From: Streptomyces capitiformicae | Lineage (GTDB): Bacteria > Actinomycetota > Actinomycetes > Streptomycetales > Streptomycetaceae | Length of the DNA: 64,000 bases | NCBI RefSeq assembly: GCF_002214185.1 | Contig: NZ_CP022161.1 | Span: 1,983,767 to 2,047,766, forward strand | Direction: 5' to 3' | Shown here: one piece after another, positions 35,862-43,859 of the stretch | Layout of the letters: each line of letters begins with the position of its first letter | How positions within the stretch are numbered: the first letter of the stretch is position 1 | The notes under the pieces: model-generated | Databases searched by the model: none | Told to the model about the DNA's origin: nothing | What the model saw: the letters and a program-made list of their open reading frames with translations, nothing else | Position numbers and translations under genes: made by a program

Positions 35862-38459
35862 CTACACCCACGTCCGGGGGCGGTAACGGTTGGCACGTTC
35901 CACCAGGTCGATCCTCTCCTCGCCGCCTTGCGCGAGCCGGGCCAGCGTGCGGTACGCGCGCTCCAGTCCGAGGCGGAGGCCGCGCTCGTCCAGCGCGCTG
36001 CCGAGCAGCGTCCGCTCGCCGCCGGCCGGGGGCGCTCCACCCTGGCCTCCGGAGAGTACCCAGTCCAAGGCGCAGCCAAGGACCTCTGTGGACAACTGCT
36101 CACGGCGCACCGCGTCCAGACCGTACCCGCCGAGCGCCTCGACCTGGCCCGCGGCGGCGGTCAGGTCGTCCAGAAACGGTGCGTCCGGCGCGGCCCCGGA
36201 CGCGAGCGTGGCCTCCGTACGGTGTCTCAACCGCGCCCGTACGGCGGCGACCCGGGCGGCGGTGTAGTGGATGGACGCCTCCGGCACGGACTCCAGGGTG
36301 CGTACGGCGTTCTGCCGGTCCCCGGCGGTCAGCCGCACCCGGGCGAGCCCGAACGCGGCGCTGACGAAGCTGGGGTCGGTCGTCCACACCAGGCGGTAGT
36401 ACTCGGCGGCGTTGTCCAACTGCCCGAGGACCTCGGCGCACAGACCGAGGGCCAGCTTGGGGGCTGGCTCGCCCGGGAAGGCGTCGTAGATCGCGTCGAA
36501 GGACAGCGCGGCGTTCTCGTGGTCGCCGGTCGCGAGCGCGGCGACGCCCCGGTACCAGACGACCCGCCAGTCGTCGGGGTGGTCCCGCTCCAGGGCGTCC
36601 AGGGTGTTCTGTGCGAGGGGGAACTCGCCCATCTCCAGGCGGGCCCGCAACTCCCGCAGCCGCAGCTCCAGTGAGCCGGTGGGCGCCGCGTGCAGCGCGG
36701 TGATCAGCTCGGCGGGCGCGGAGGCGATGAGACCCGCCAGGAACCCGGCGTTCGGGTCGCCCGGGTCCACGCGGGGGATGGGCAGCGCGAGCGCCGCGGC
36801 GGCGGTGTCGAGCTGCTTGGTGAGCCGCGCGGGGGAGGAGGCCACGGCCGCGCCACCGGTCAACAGGGCGGACGTACCGGAAGGAGGAGCACCGTTCTTG
36901 GATTTCGTCTTCTCGCGGCGCATCCCCAGCCGGGACACATCCTCGTCCAGCGCACCGAACAACTCCGTGTCCGTGACCTTCAGTTCGGGCCCGAAGATCG
37001 TCGACAGGGCGGGGCGGGCCCGGCCCGTCTGGAGGGAGACGACCTCCCGCAGGACACCCGTCAGCTGCTCCGACATCTCCTGCGCGGAGGCGAACCGGCG
37101 GGCCGGGTCGGGGTCGGTGGCACGTACCAGCAGGCGGTAGAAGGACTCGTACTGGCGGAAGACCTCGATGTTGTCGGGGTCGGGCAGGGAGTCGACGAAG
37201 ACGCTCGTGTAGCCCTGGAAGTCGAAGGTCAGGACCGCGAGCGTACGCGCGACCGTGTACAGGTCGGACGCCACCGACGGGCCCGCGTCGGCGACTTCGG
37301 GCGCCTGGTAGCCGACCGTGCCGTAGATGGCCGACTCGTCGTCGTCCATCCTGCGCACCGCGCCCATGTCGATCAGCTTGAGCTGGTCCTCGGTCTGGAT
37401 GGCGTTGTCGACCTTGAAGTCGCAGTACAGCAGGTTGCGGCTGTGCAGATGGCCGAGGGCTTCGAGCGCCTCGATGCCGTACGCGCACGCCTGCTCGACC
37501 GGCAGGGGATCGCGGCGCCCGTCCGGTGTACGGCGGCCGTTGGCGATTTCCTTGAGGGACTTGCCGCCGACGTACTCCATGACGATGTACCCGTCCAGCG
37601 AGCCGGTGCGCTGGTCGAGGTGCTCGACGAAGTTGTAGATACGGACGATGTTGTTGTGCTCGATCTCGGCGAGGAAGCGGCGCTCGGAGATCGCGGCGGC
37701 CATCGCGTCCTGGTCACCGGTGTCGAGGAGGCCCTTCAGCACGACCCAGCGGTCGGACACGGCCCGGTCTATGGCGAGGTAGATCCAGCCCAGACCGCCG
37801 TGCGCGAGGCAGCCCACGACCTCGTACTGGCCGCGCACGATGTCGCCCGAGTGCAGCTTCGGCACGAACGAGTACGGGTGGCCGCACCTGGTGCAGAAGC
37901 CCTCCGTGCGCCCCGGCTGGTCGCCGCGCGCCCGCCCCACCGGCGCCCCGCAGTCGGAGCGTGAGCAGAACCGCTTGCGCTCGGGCACCTCGGCGGTCTC
38001 CAGGACCATCGAGCGCGGGTCCGGGCGCGGCACGTCCGGCACCTGGACCAGACCGACGCCGAGCCGGGCCCGGCCGGAGGAGGAGACGGTCTTGCCGGAG
38101 CTGCGGACGGACACCGAGCGGCCCGTCGACTTGCCCGACAGGGCGCGCGAGAGGCGGCCGGAGACCGAGCGCCGGGACTGCGCGGAGCGCGAGGACGGCC
38201 GGGAGGCGCGCGAGGAGCTGCTGGAGCCGGAGCCGCGTGAGCCCTTGCCGCCGGTGATGCCGGTGGGCGGGGAGGCGACCATGCCGTCGGGTGAGACGAC
38301 CGGTGCCAGACCGCAGGTGTCGCAGTACAGCTCGCCGCCGCCCACGTCCTCGTACGAGCCCTCGCAACCGGGTCGCTGACAGGACTGCTGCTGACCCTGC
38401 TCGCTCGTCTGTTCGCCTGCCTGACCTGTGCCTGCCCGGCCTTCGCCTGTCTGACTCAC
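35862..38459 (-). CDS. PknG-type serine/threonine protein kinase
   Basis: 865 residues. A zinc-ribbon (CQRPGCEG...YCDTCG) opens the protein, then a Ser-rich disordered stretch, then a rubredoxin-like pair (CSRSDCGAPVGR and FCTRCGHPYSF) just before the kinase, as in mycobacterial PknG. The kinase domain (about 215-480) has the atypical glycine loop LAHGGLGWIYLAID, a catalytic loop NLLYCDFKVDNA in place of the HRD form, and LIDMGAV for DFG. The C-terminal 350 residues are TPR-like helical repeats. Its GTG start overlaps the stop of the coiled-coil gene (GTGA). In mycobacteria PknG with GlnX and GlnH responds to Asp/Glu. Confidence 0.93.
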   Translation of the reverse strand: MSQTGEGRAGTGQAGEQTSEQGQQQSCQRPGCEGSYEDVGGGELYCDTCGLAPVVSPDGMVASPPTGITGGKGSRGSGSSSSSRASRPSSRSAQSRRSVSGRLSRALSGKSTGRSVSVRSSGKTVSSSGRARLGVGLVQVPDVPRPDPRSMVLETAEVPERKRFCSRSDCGAPVGRARGDQPGRTEGFCTRCGHPYSFVPKLHSGDIVRGQYEVVGCLAHGGLGWIYLAIDRAVSDRWVVLKGLLDTGDQDAMAAAISERRFLAEIEHNNIVRIYNFVEHLDQRTGSLDGYIVMEYVGGKSLKEIANGRRTPDGRRDPLPVEQACAYGIEALEALGHLHSRNLLYCDFKVDNAIQTEDQLKLIDMGAVRRMDDDESAIYGTVGYQAPEVADAGPSVASDLYTVARTLAVLTFDFQGYTSVFVDSLPDPDNIEVFRQYESFYRLLVRATDPDPARRFASAQEMSEQLTGVLREVVSLQTGRARPALSTIFGPELKVTDTELFGALDEDVSRLGMRREKTKSKNGAPPSGTSALLTGGAAVASSPARLTKQLDTAAAALALPIPRVDPGDPNAGFLAGLIASAPAELITALHAAPTGSLELRLRELRARLEMGEFPLAQNTLDALERDHPDDWRVVWYRGVAALATGDHENAALSFDAIYDAFPGEPAPKLALGLCAEVLGQLDNAAEYYRLVWTTDPSFVSAAFGLARVRLTAGDRQNAVRTLESVPEASIHYTAARVAAVRARLRHRTEATLASGAAPDAPFLDDLTAAAGQVEALGGYGLDAVRREQLSTEVLGCALDWVLSGGQGGAPPAGGERTLLGSALDERGLRLGLERAYRTLARLAQGGEERIDLVERANRYRPRTWV

Positions 38460-39781
38460 GATTCCTCCCCTCTCCGGTCCTGGGGCTCACGCGGGGCCGG
38501 CACGGACTGGCCCAGCAGTTCGGCCGCCGCCTGCTGGTAGCGCAGTACGGCCTGCTCGGCGACGCGCAGGTCGCAGGGGGCGCTCCACAGCATGCGGCGC
38601 GCCGCGTCGTACCGCTCGATGAGCAGCGAGTCCTCCGCGAAGCCATGCCTCGCGACCTTCGCCTTGTAGGCGTCGAGGCGGCCGCGCAGCTCGGCGCGGA
38701 CCGCCAGGGGCGCGGTGACCGCCGTCAACGACTCGCGGGCGCGCAGCAGTTCGTCGTCCGCCTTCTGCTCCAGGGAGTCAAGCAGCGGGGACAGCCGGTG
38801 CCACTGCGCGTGTCTGCGGTACTCGGCGGCCATCGCCAACTGCTCCTGCAACACCGTCGGCGGACCGGAGACCACGGGCACCTCGGTCGCGGCGATCTTC
38901 GCCAGCACCTCGCCGCGGGCACTGCGCGCCTCGGCGAGCGTGCGGTCCGCGCGGCTGAGTACATCCCGCAGCTTCACCAGCCGCGCCTCCGCGTCCTGCC
39001 GGACCGTCAACACGGCCTCGATCTCCCGGCGTACGTCCTCCAGGGCGCGCGCCTCGCGGTCGTAGGCCGAGGTGTCCGGGCGGCCGCCGCCGGGCGCCGA
39101 ACTGCCCGGTGCAGGGGTCCAGAAGGCCAGCGGGTCGGAGACGACCTGCTCGCGGAGCCTGGTCAGGGTGCGGGTGATCCGCTCCAGGTCGTCGCCCGCC
39201 GGGTGCTCGCCGGGGCGTACGCCTACGGAGTGCGCGAGTTGGCGCGTGCGCTGGAGTTCGGCAGCCAGTAAATCGATCCGGGCGGGCAGCGCGGACCACA
39301 CCGCGTCGGCGGCCACGACCATGTCCAGCGAGGACGCGTACAGGTCGTTCATCCGGTCCACCAGCGTGGACAGCGAGAACTGCTCGCTGAGGCGGCTCGC
39401 GCCCTGCAGCGTCGGCGCGTTCGCCATGGCCGTGGCGGAGCCGGCGACCGTGACGGCCTCGCCGCGCAGCAGCTCGGTCAGCTCCACCAGGTCCTCGCGG
39501 CTGGACCAGCGGCGGCGCGAACGGATCTCGCGGGCGCTGTGCAGCGCGTCCGTGTACGCGTCGAAGTACGCCCACAGCAGCGTGATCGACGCCTCCGCGG
39601 AGGCCCACCGCTCTTGGGTGACGCCGGTCAGCGCGGCGCCTTCGAGGAGTCTGCGGCCCGCGTGGTCCTGCAGGGCGAGGAGCGAGGTCTCGATGGCCTC
39701 GTGCTCCGCGCCGAGCCGCGCAAGCGCACGGTCCACCTCGTCCCGGTCCATCACCGGCCCGGTGGATCCCGCGACGCCCAT
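38456..39781 (-). CDS. Coiled-coil protein of unknown function inside the glnH-pknG operon
   Basis: 441 residues, almost entirely helical with heptad-like stretches: ALEDVRREIEAVLTVRQDAE, RLVKLRDVLSRADRTLAEAR and LQEQLAMAAEYRRHAQ. No membrane segment or known domain. It lies between the GlnH-like gene and pknG with a GTGA overlap to pknG, a position with no counterpart in the mycobacterial glnX-glnH-pknG unit as I know it. A scaffold or regulator of the kinase is the natural hypothesis. It contains few aromatic residues and one cysteine. Confidence 0.85.
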   Translation of the reverse strand: MGVAGSTGPVMDRDEVDRALARLGAEHEAIETSLLALQDHAGRRLLEGAALTGVTQERWASAEASITLLWAYFDAYTDALHSAREIRSRRRWSSREDLVELTELLRGEAVTVAGSATAMANAPTLQGASRLSEQFSLSTLVDRMNDLYASSLDMVVAADAVWSALPARIDLLAAELQRTRQLAHSVGVRPGEHPAGDDLERITRTLTRLREQVVSDPLAFWTPAPGSSAPGGGRPDTSAYDREARALEDVRREIEAVLTVRQDAEARLVKLRDVLSRADRTLAEARSARGEVLAKIAATEVPVVSGPPTVLQEQLAMAAEYRRHAQWHRLSPLLDSLEQKADDELLRARESLTAVTAPLAVRAELRGRLDAYKAKVARHGFAEDSLLIERYDAARRMLWSAPCDLRVAEQAVLRYQQAAAELLGQSVPAPREPQDRRGEES

Positions 39782-39858
39782 CGATCACCTCTCGCTGCTG
39801 TCGGGGTCGGTCAGTTGGTCTGTACGTGGTCCGTCTGTGCGTGGTCGGTTCCTGTACT

Positions 39859-40890
39859 TCAGTCCCGGTACTGCTGGCCCGCCGACGGCCGGGAGTTCGC
39901 CGAATCCGCGCCGAGCGTCGCGGACAGCCAGTTGGTGTACGAGTCCTGCCAGCCGTCCTTCAGGTAGTCCACCAGCACCTGATTGACCCGGCGTACCAGA
40001 TCCTCGGCCTTCAGATTCATCGCCACGCCGTAGTACTCGGTGGTGAAGGGCGCGCCCTGCAACTCGACCGTCGGATCCTGCGCCGCCTGGCTCGCGGCGA
40101 GCGCGCCGTCCGTGACCACGGCGTCGGCCTCGCCGAGCTGGAGCCTTACCAGGCAGTCGAGTTGGTTGGGCACCTCGATGATCCTGGCGTCGGCGGCCGG
40201 CCTGCCCGGTTTCTGATCCTCTTCAAGGGCGGTCAGGGCGGTGGAGCCGGAGGCCGCGCAGACCTTCGTGCCCGCCAGCGTCTCGTCGTAGCCCTTGATC
40301 GTCGAGGACTTGGGAACCAGGACCTGCTGGCCGGTCTTGAAGTACGGCTGGGAGAAGGCGACTTCCTTCATGCGCTTGCAGCTGATCGTCATCGTGCGGA
40401 CCACCATGTCGACCTGCCCCGATTCGATCGCGGGGATGCGCTGGTTCGTGGGAATCGCCCGGAAGCGCACCTTCTTCGGGTTGCCGAGGATCTCCTCGGC
40501 TATGCGGTGCGCCAGGTCGATGTCGAAACCCTCCAACTCGGCGCCCGCCTCCGTGTTGTTCGGGTCGCGGTAGCCCCAGCGGTAGCTGTTCTGGTCGACA
40601 CCGACCGTGATGTAGTCCTTCTCCTTGATCTTCGCGATCGTGGCGCCGGACTCGTCGGAGGACGGCCTGAGGCTCTGGTTCTGCGGATCGTCCATGGTGT
40701 CGCACTCGTCCGCCCGCACCTGGGTGCCCCGGGTGACGCCCTGGCCGCCGGTTCCCGTGGAGCCGTCGCCGCGTGTCCCGCTCAGCGGCAGCATGAGGGC
40801 GAAGACCACGGTCAGGGCGCAGAGGACGGCCATCGCGCCCACGCCGCCCCAGCCCCTGAGGCCTGCCCTCAGGCGTCGTACCGCACTCAT
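39859..40890 (-). CDS. glnH: GlnH-like glutamate/aspartate-binding protein, membrane-anchored
   Basis: 343 residues from the ATG at 40890, preceded by GAAGGAGGAGG; an upstream ATG at 40932 overlaps the glnX stop but has a weaker site. The N-terminus (GVGAMAVLCALTVVFALMLP) is a signal anchor without lipobox Cys, unlike the lipoprotein form in mycobacteria. The rest is a type 3 amino-acid-binding fold: ITVGVDQNSYRWGYRD, ELEGFDIDLAHRIAEEILG, MVVRTMTISCKRMKEVAFSQ and YYGVAMNLKAEDLVRRVNQV. It binds extracellular Asp/Glu and signals to PknG through GlnX. No transporter genes are nearby, supporting a sensory role. Confidence 0.88.
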   Translation of the reverse strand: MSAVRRLRAGLRGWGGVGAMAVLCALTVVFALMLPLSGTRGDGSTGTGGQGVTRGTQVRADECDTMDDPQNQSLRPSSDESGATIAKIKEKDYITVGVDQNSYRWGYRDPNNTEAGAELEGFDIDLAHRIAEEILGNPKKVRFRAIPTNQRIPAIESGQVDMVVRTMTISCKRMKEVAFSQPYFKTGQQVLVPKSSTIKGYDETLAGTKVCAASGSTALTALEEDQKPGRPAADARIIEVPNQLDCLVRLQLGEADAVVTDGALAASQAAQDPTVELQGAPFTTEYYGVAMNLKAEDLVRRVNQVLVDYLKDGWQDSYTNWLSATLGADSANSRPSAGQQYRD

Positions 40891-40928
40891 CGTTCCTCCT
40901 CCTTCCACCGCGTCTCCTCCGGTCGTCC

Positions 40929-42446
40929 TCATCGGTACTCCGAGAGCCTGCGCCCGATGCCGAGGACCGCGCCCGCCGCGCCCAGTACCGCCAGGACGGC
41001 GGCGCCCACCGGGAGTCCGAGCATCGCGTTCCGGCCGCCCTCGGCCGCCAGCCGGAACTCCTCCTCCTCGTGCCCGCGCGCGTTGTCCAGGTTCTGGTCG
41101 ACCTTGTCGAAGCAGTCGCCCGTCGGCTTGTCGCCCTGCGGGCAGTCGGCCGACACCTTGCCGTCCTTGGCACCGATCACCTGGTCGAGGGCACACTGGA
41201 AGTCGCCCCCGTCGTCGGCCTTGCGGGCGCTCTCGTGCCGCTCCAGCCAGACCTCCATGTTGGCGGTGGCGGCCTGCACGGGCTTCTCGCCGCTGGCGTC
41301 GTCGGCGATCTTCTCGGCGTCGGCCAGCGCCGACTTGAGCTCGCTCATGTCGCCCGTGAACTCGTGGTCGAACGTGTCGACGGTCGTGTCCTTGCCGTCG
41401 ACCTTGATCGTCGTGGTCTCGGCGCCACGGCTGATCAGCGTCAGGTTCTCGTTGCCGCGGGCCTTGAGGGAGGCGATGCTCGCGTCGTTCAGCACGGTCA
41501 GGGACCGCACGCCGTTGTCGTACGAGTCGTTCAGCCCCGAGCGGGCGACGGTGTGGCCGACGGTCAGCCACAGCAGGACGACCGTGGAGGCGGCCGTCGC
41601 CGCGACCAGGCCGTGGTTCAACACCCGGTTCGTACGCCGGTAGTTGCGGCGCTGGGCCCAGGCCAGGCCGGCGAGGGCGACGACGCCGAGGCCGATCGCG
41701 GCCCACGGATACGACGTGGCGTCGGCGTAGTCGTCGCGCAGGCGCTGGTTCTCGTTGTCGTAGATCTTCTGCGCCTTCGGGAGCATGTCGCCCTGCATCT
41801 TGGAGTTCGCGTAGCGCAGGTAGGCGCCGCCCAGCGGGTAGCCCAGGCGGTTGTTGGCGCGGGCCCGCTCGACCAGGCCCTTGTACTCCGGCAGCAGTTC
41901 GTTCAGTTCGGCGACGAGCTTCTCGGATTCGGAGCCGGTCTCGGAGGCCGCGGCCGCGGCGGCCAGATTGTCGGCGGCATCCGCGATCTCCCGTTCGTAT
42001 CTGTCGCGCGATGCCTTCGTTTCCTGGCCGCCGGCGAGGAAGCCGCTGGAGGCCGCTGTGTTGGCGTCGGCGAGGGAGCGGTAGATGTCGGCCGCGGCGG
42101 AGCTGAGGGGCTGACTGCTGTGGAGCACGTCGTCGGCGGCGCTCGAACGGTCGTTCATCTGCCAGGCGGTGACGGAGCCGAACGCGACGACGAGGAAGGC
42201 GAGGACAGCGCCGATGATGCGCAGGCGGCCGGGCTCGGTCACCGCGGCGGCCTTCAACTGGTCGAGGCCCTCCGCGAACGCCGTCCGGCGGGGTGGGCCG
42301 CCGTCGGGGCCAGGGGGCGGCACGGGTGGCCGGGACGTGTACGCGCCCTGCGGCGGCACGGCCGGGGCCGCGGCGCCCGGGTGCGGGCCGGCGGACGCGG
42401 CGGACGGTGCCGGTGGTGCCGCGCGGCCCTTCGGCGTGTATGTCAC
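40929..42446 (-). CDS. glnX: GlnX-like membrane sensor
   Basis: 505 residues. A Pro/Ala-rich cytoplasmic N-terminus (residues 1-60) leads to membrane helix one (IIGAVLAFLVVAFGSVTAW). Helical extracytoplasmic regions follow, with further membrane helices near 245-265 (WAAIGLGVVALAGLAW), 280-302 (AATAASTVVLLWLTVGHTVA) and at the C-terminus (PVGAAVLAVLGAAGAVLGIG). The two long outside loops are helical, like four-helix sensors. It opens the operon with GlnH and PknG, matching mycobacterial GlnX, which links GlnH ligand binding to PknG. Its stop overlaps the upstream GlnH ATG. The assignment rests on topology and gene order. Confidence 0.85.
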   Translation of the reverse strand: MTYTPKGRAAPPAPSAASAGPHPGAAAPAVPPQGAYTSRPPVPPPGPDGGPPRRTAFAEGLDQLKAAAVTEPGRLRIIGAVLAFLVVAFGSVTAWQMNDRSSAADDVLHSSQPLSSAAADIYRSLADANTAASSGFLAGGQETKASRDRYEREIADAADNLAAAAAASETGSESEKLVAELNELLPEYKGLVERARANNRLGYPLGGAYLRYANSKMQGDMLPKAQKIYDNENQRLRDDYADATSYPWAAIGLGVVALAGLAWAQRRNYRRTNRVLNHGLVAATAASTVVLLWLTVGHTVARSGLNDSYDNGVRSLTVLNDASIASLKARGNENLTLISRGAETTTIKVDGKDTTVDTFDHEFTGDMSELKSALADAEKIADDASGEKPVQAATANMEVWLERHESARKADDGGDFQCALDQVIGAKDGKVSADCPQGDKPTGDCFDKVDQNLDNARGHEEEEFRLAAEGGRNAMLGLPVGAAVLAVLGAAGAVLGIGRRLSEYR

Positions 42447-42860
42447 TTGACCTCCCCCATGGTCATCCCTCGGTCACCTCCGCCCCGGTGCGCGGGCAGA
42501 GGTGCACGGCCGCAAGTATCGCCGCCGGGACTGACATCCGCACAGGTCTTCACTCGATCTTGTTCCCCGATCGTGTCCGTGCGCGGTGCGCGTGTCGAAT
42601 TCCGGCGCAGCACAAGGCTTCCCGCACTGCCCCCTGCCCATGAACACGCGGTTCGATCGGGTTCGGTTCCTTGGGGGTTCGTATGTGTTCGGGGGAGGGT
42701 GGGGGTGGTGTGGGGGTTTTCTCGCCCCCGCCGCCCCTACCCGTCCCATCCCCCAGGGGCGGCTGTCCCTTCGACCCCGCTGCGCCTGATAGCTCGGGGG
42801 CTTCGGTTCGTTGGCGGTTGCGGGTTGTGTGTGGTTGCTCGCGCAGTTCCCCGCGCCCCT
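42447..42860. other. Intergenic region: glnX operon promoter and dispersed Streptomyces repeat
   Basis: 414 bases. The glnX-proximal half should carry the operon promoter. The other half contains a copy of the widespread Streptomyces intergenic element: gctcgcgcagttccccgcgc at 42837-42856 continuing cccct to about 42861, preceded by a ggcggttgcgggttgtgtgt stretch. The same parts recur at 58.2-58.3 kb. Plus-strand G-rich tracts (ggggtggtgtggggg) lie between 42.69 and 42.72 kb. I see no gene. Confidence 0.7.
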
Positions 42861-42861
42861 T
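42813..42861. repeat. Dispersed Streptomyces intergenic repeat, copy 1
   Basis: Contains ggttgcgggttgtgtgtggt followed by gctcgcgcagttccccgcgc, then cccct. The second copy at 58.2-58.3 kb shares both parts (gctgcgggttgcatgtggct, and the complement aggggcgcggggaactgcgc). It ends at the 3' end of the sugar-kinase gene. Confidence 0.7.
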
Positions 42862-43859
42862 TAGGGCTCGAGGGCTTCGAAATGTGCGCGTACGCGCGCG
42901 TGGGCCTCTTTTTTCGCGCCCGCTTGGTCCAGGCCCAGTAGGGCCGCGCCCAGGACGGGGGGCGCTGTGACCACCTTGGGGGTGGCCTTTGGGGCTGCGG
43001 TGGCCAGTAGGTCGCGTACTCGGGTGTCGAGGTGGGGGTGGCGGGCCGCCAGGACGCTGCCGCCGAGGAGGACGGGGGTCTCCTCCTCCAACAGGTCCAG
43101 GCGGGTGAGGGCCACCGTGGCCATGGTGACCACCTCCTCGGCCAGGCGGTCGATCAGGGAGCGGGCCACCGGGTCGCCGGCGGCCGCCGTGGCGAAGAGC
43201 ACCGGGGTCAGCTCGTGGCGGCGGGCGGGCGGGATGTTCTCCAGGTGGAGGGCCTCGATCAGGGCGTACATGGAGTCCAGGCCGAAGTGCGCGGGCAGGG
43301 TCCGGGCGAGGGCGGTCGGGCCGCCCCGGCCGTCCTCCGCGCGGGCCGCGTGCCACATCGCCTCCTCGGCGAGGCCCCAGCCGCCGCCCCAGTCGCCGGA
43401 GACGCGCCCGAGCGCGGGGAAGCGGGCGGTGCGGCCGTCGGGGCGCATGCCGACGCAGTTGATGCCGGCGCCGCACACCACGGCCACCCCGCGCGGCTCG
43501 GCCACGCCCGCCCGGAGGATCGCGAACGTGTCGTTGCGGACCTCGACCGAAGCGCCCCACACGCGCGCGTGCAGCGCGGCGGCCAGCCCTTCCTCCTCTA
43601 CGGGGAAGTCGGCGTTGGCGAGGCAGGCCGACACATGGTCGACCGCCTCGACGCCCGCCTCGTCGAAGGCCTCCCGCACCACCTCCGCCAGGGCGTCCAC
43701 GGCCGTCGGCACCCCCACCGCCGGCGGCCGGAACCCGCCCCCGCGAGCCGTGCCCAGCACCTCCCCGTCAGCCGCGATCACTGCCACGTCGGTCTTGCTG
43801 TTGCCCGCGTCGATCGCGAGGACACTCCCGGTCACGCCCGCGCTCACACCAACGCTCAT
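42861..43859 (-). CDS. BadF/BadG/NagK-type sugar kinase
   Basis: 332 residues from the ATG at 43857-43859 overlapping the GH4 stop. ASKHA-fold phosphate loop LAIDAGNSKTDVAVIAADGE at the N-terminus, VEVRNDTFAILRAG (catalytic Asp region), VAVVCGAGINCVGMRPDGR and VSGDWGGGWGLAEEAMWHAA are typical of N-acetylglucosamine kinase-like proteins. The second half has LLGGSVLAARHPHL, the adenosine motif. It should phosphorylate a sugar, probably an amino sugar or the disaccharide imported by the neighbouring ABC system. It follows the GH4 gene with an ATGA overlap. Confidence 0.9.
   Translation of the reverse strand: MSVGVSAGVTGSVLAIDAGNSKTDVAVIAADGEVLGTARGGGFRPPAVGVPTAVDALAEVVREAFDEAGVEAVDHVSACLANADFPVEEEGLAAALHARVWGASVEVRNDTFAILRAGVAEPRGVAVVCGAGINCVGMRPDGRTARFPALGRVSGDWGGGWGLAEEAMWHAARAEDGRGGPTALARTLPAHFGLDSMYALIEALHLENIPPARRHELTPVLFATAAAGDPVARSLIDRLAEEVVTMATVALTRLDLLEEETPVLLGGSVLAARHPHLDTRVRDLLATAAPKATPKVVTAPPVLGAALLGLDQAGAKKEAHARVRAHFEALEP

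Noticed and set aside
41070..42941. Long plus-strand frame opposite glnX
   Set aside because: GlnX has clear membrane topology, operon overlap and codon bias; the plus frame is its antisense shadow.
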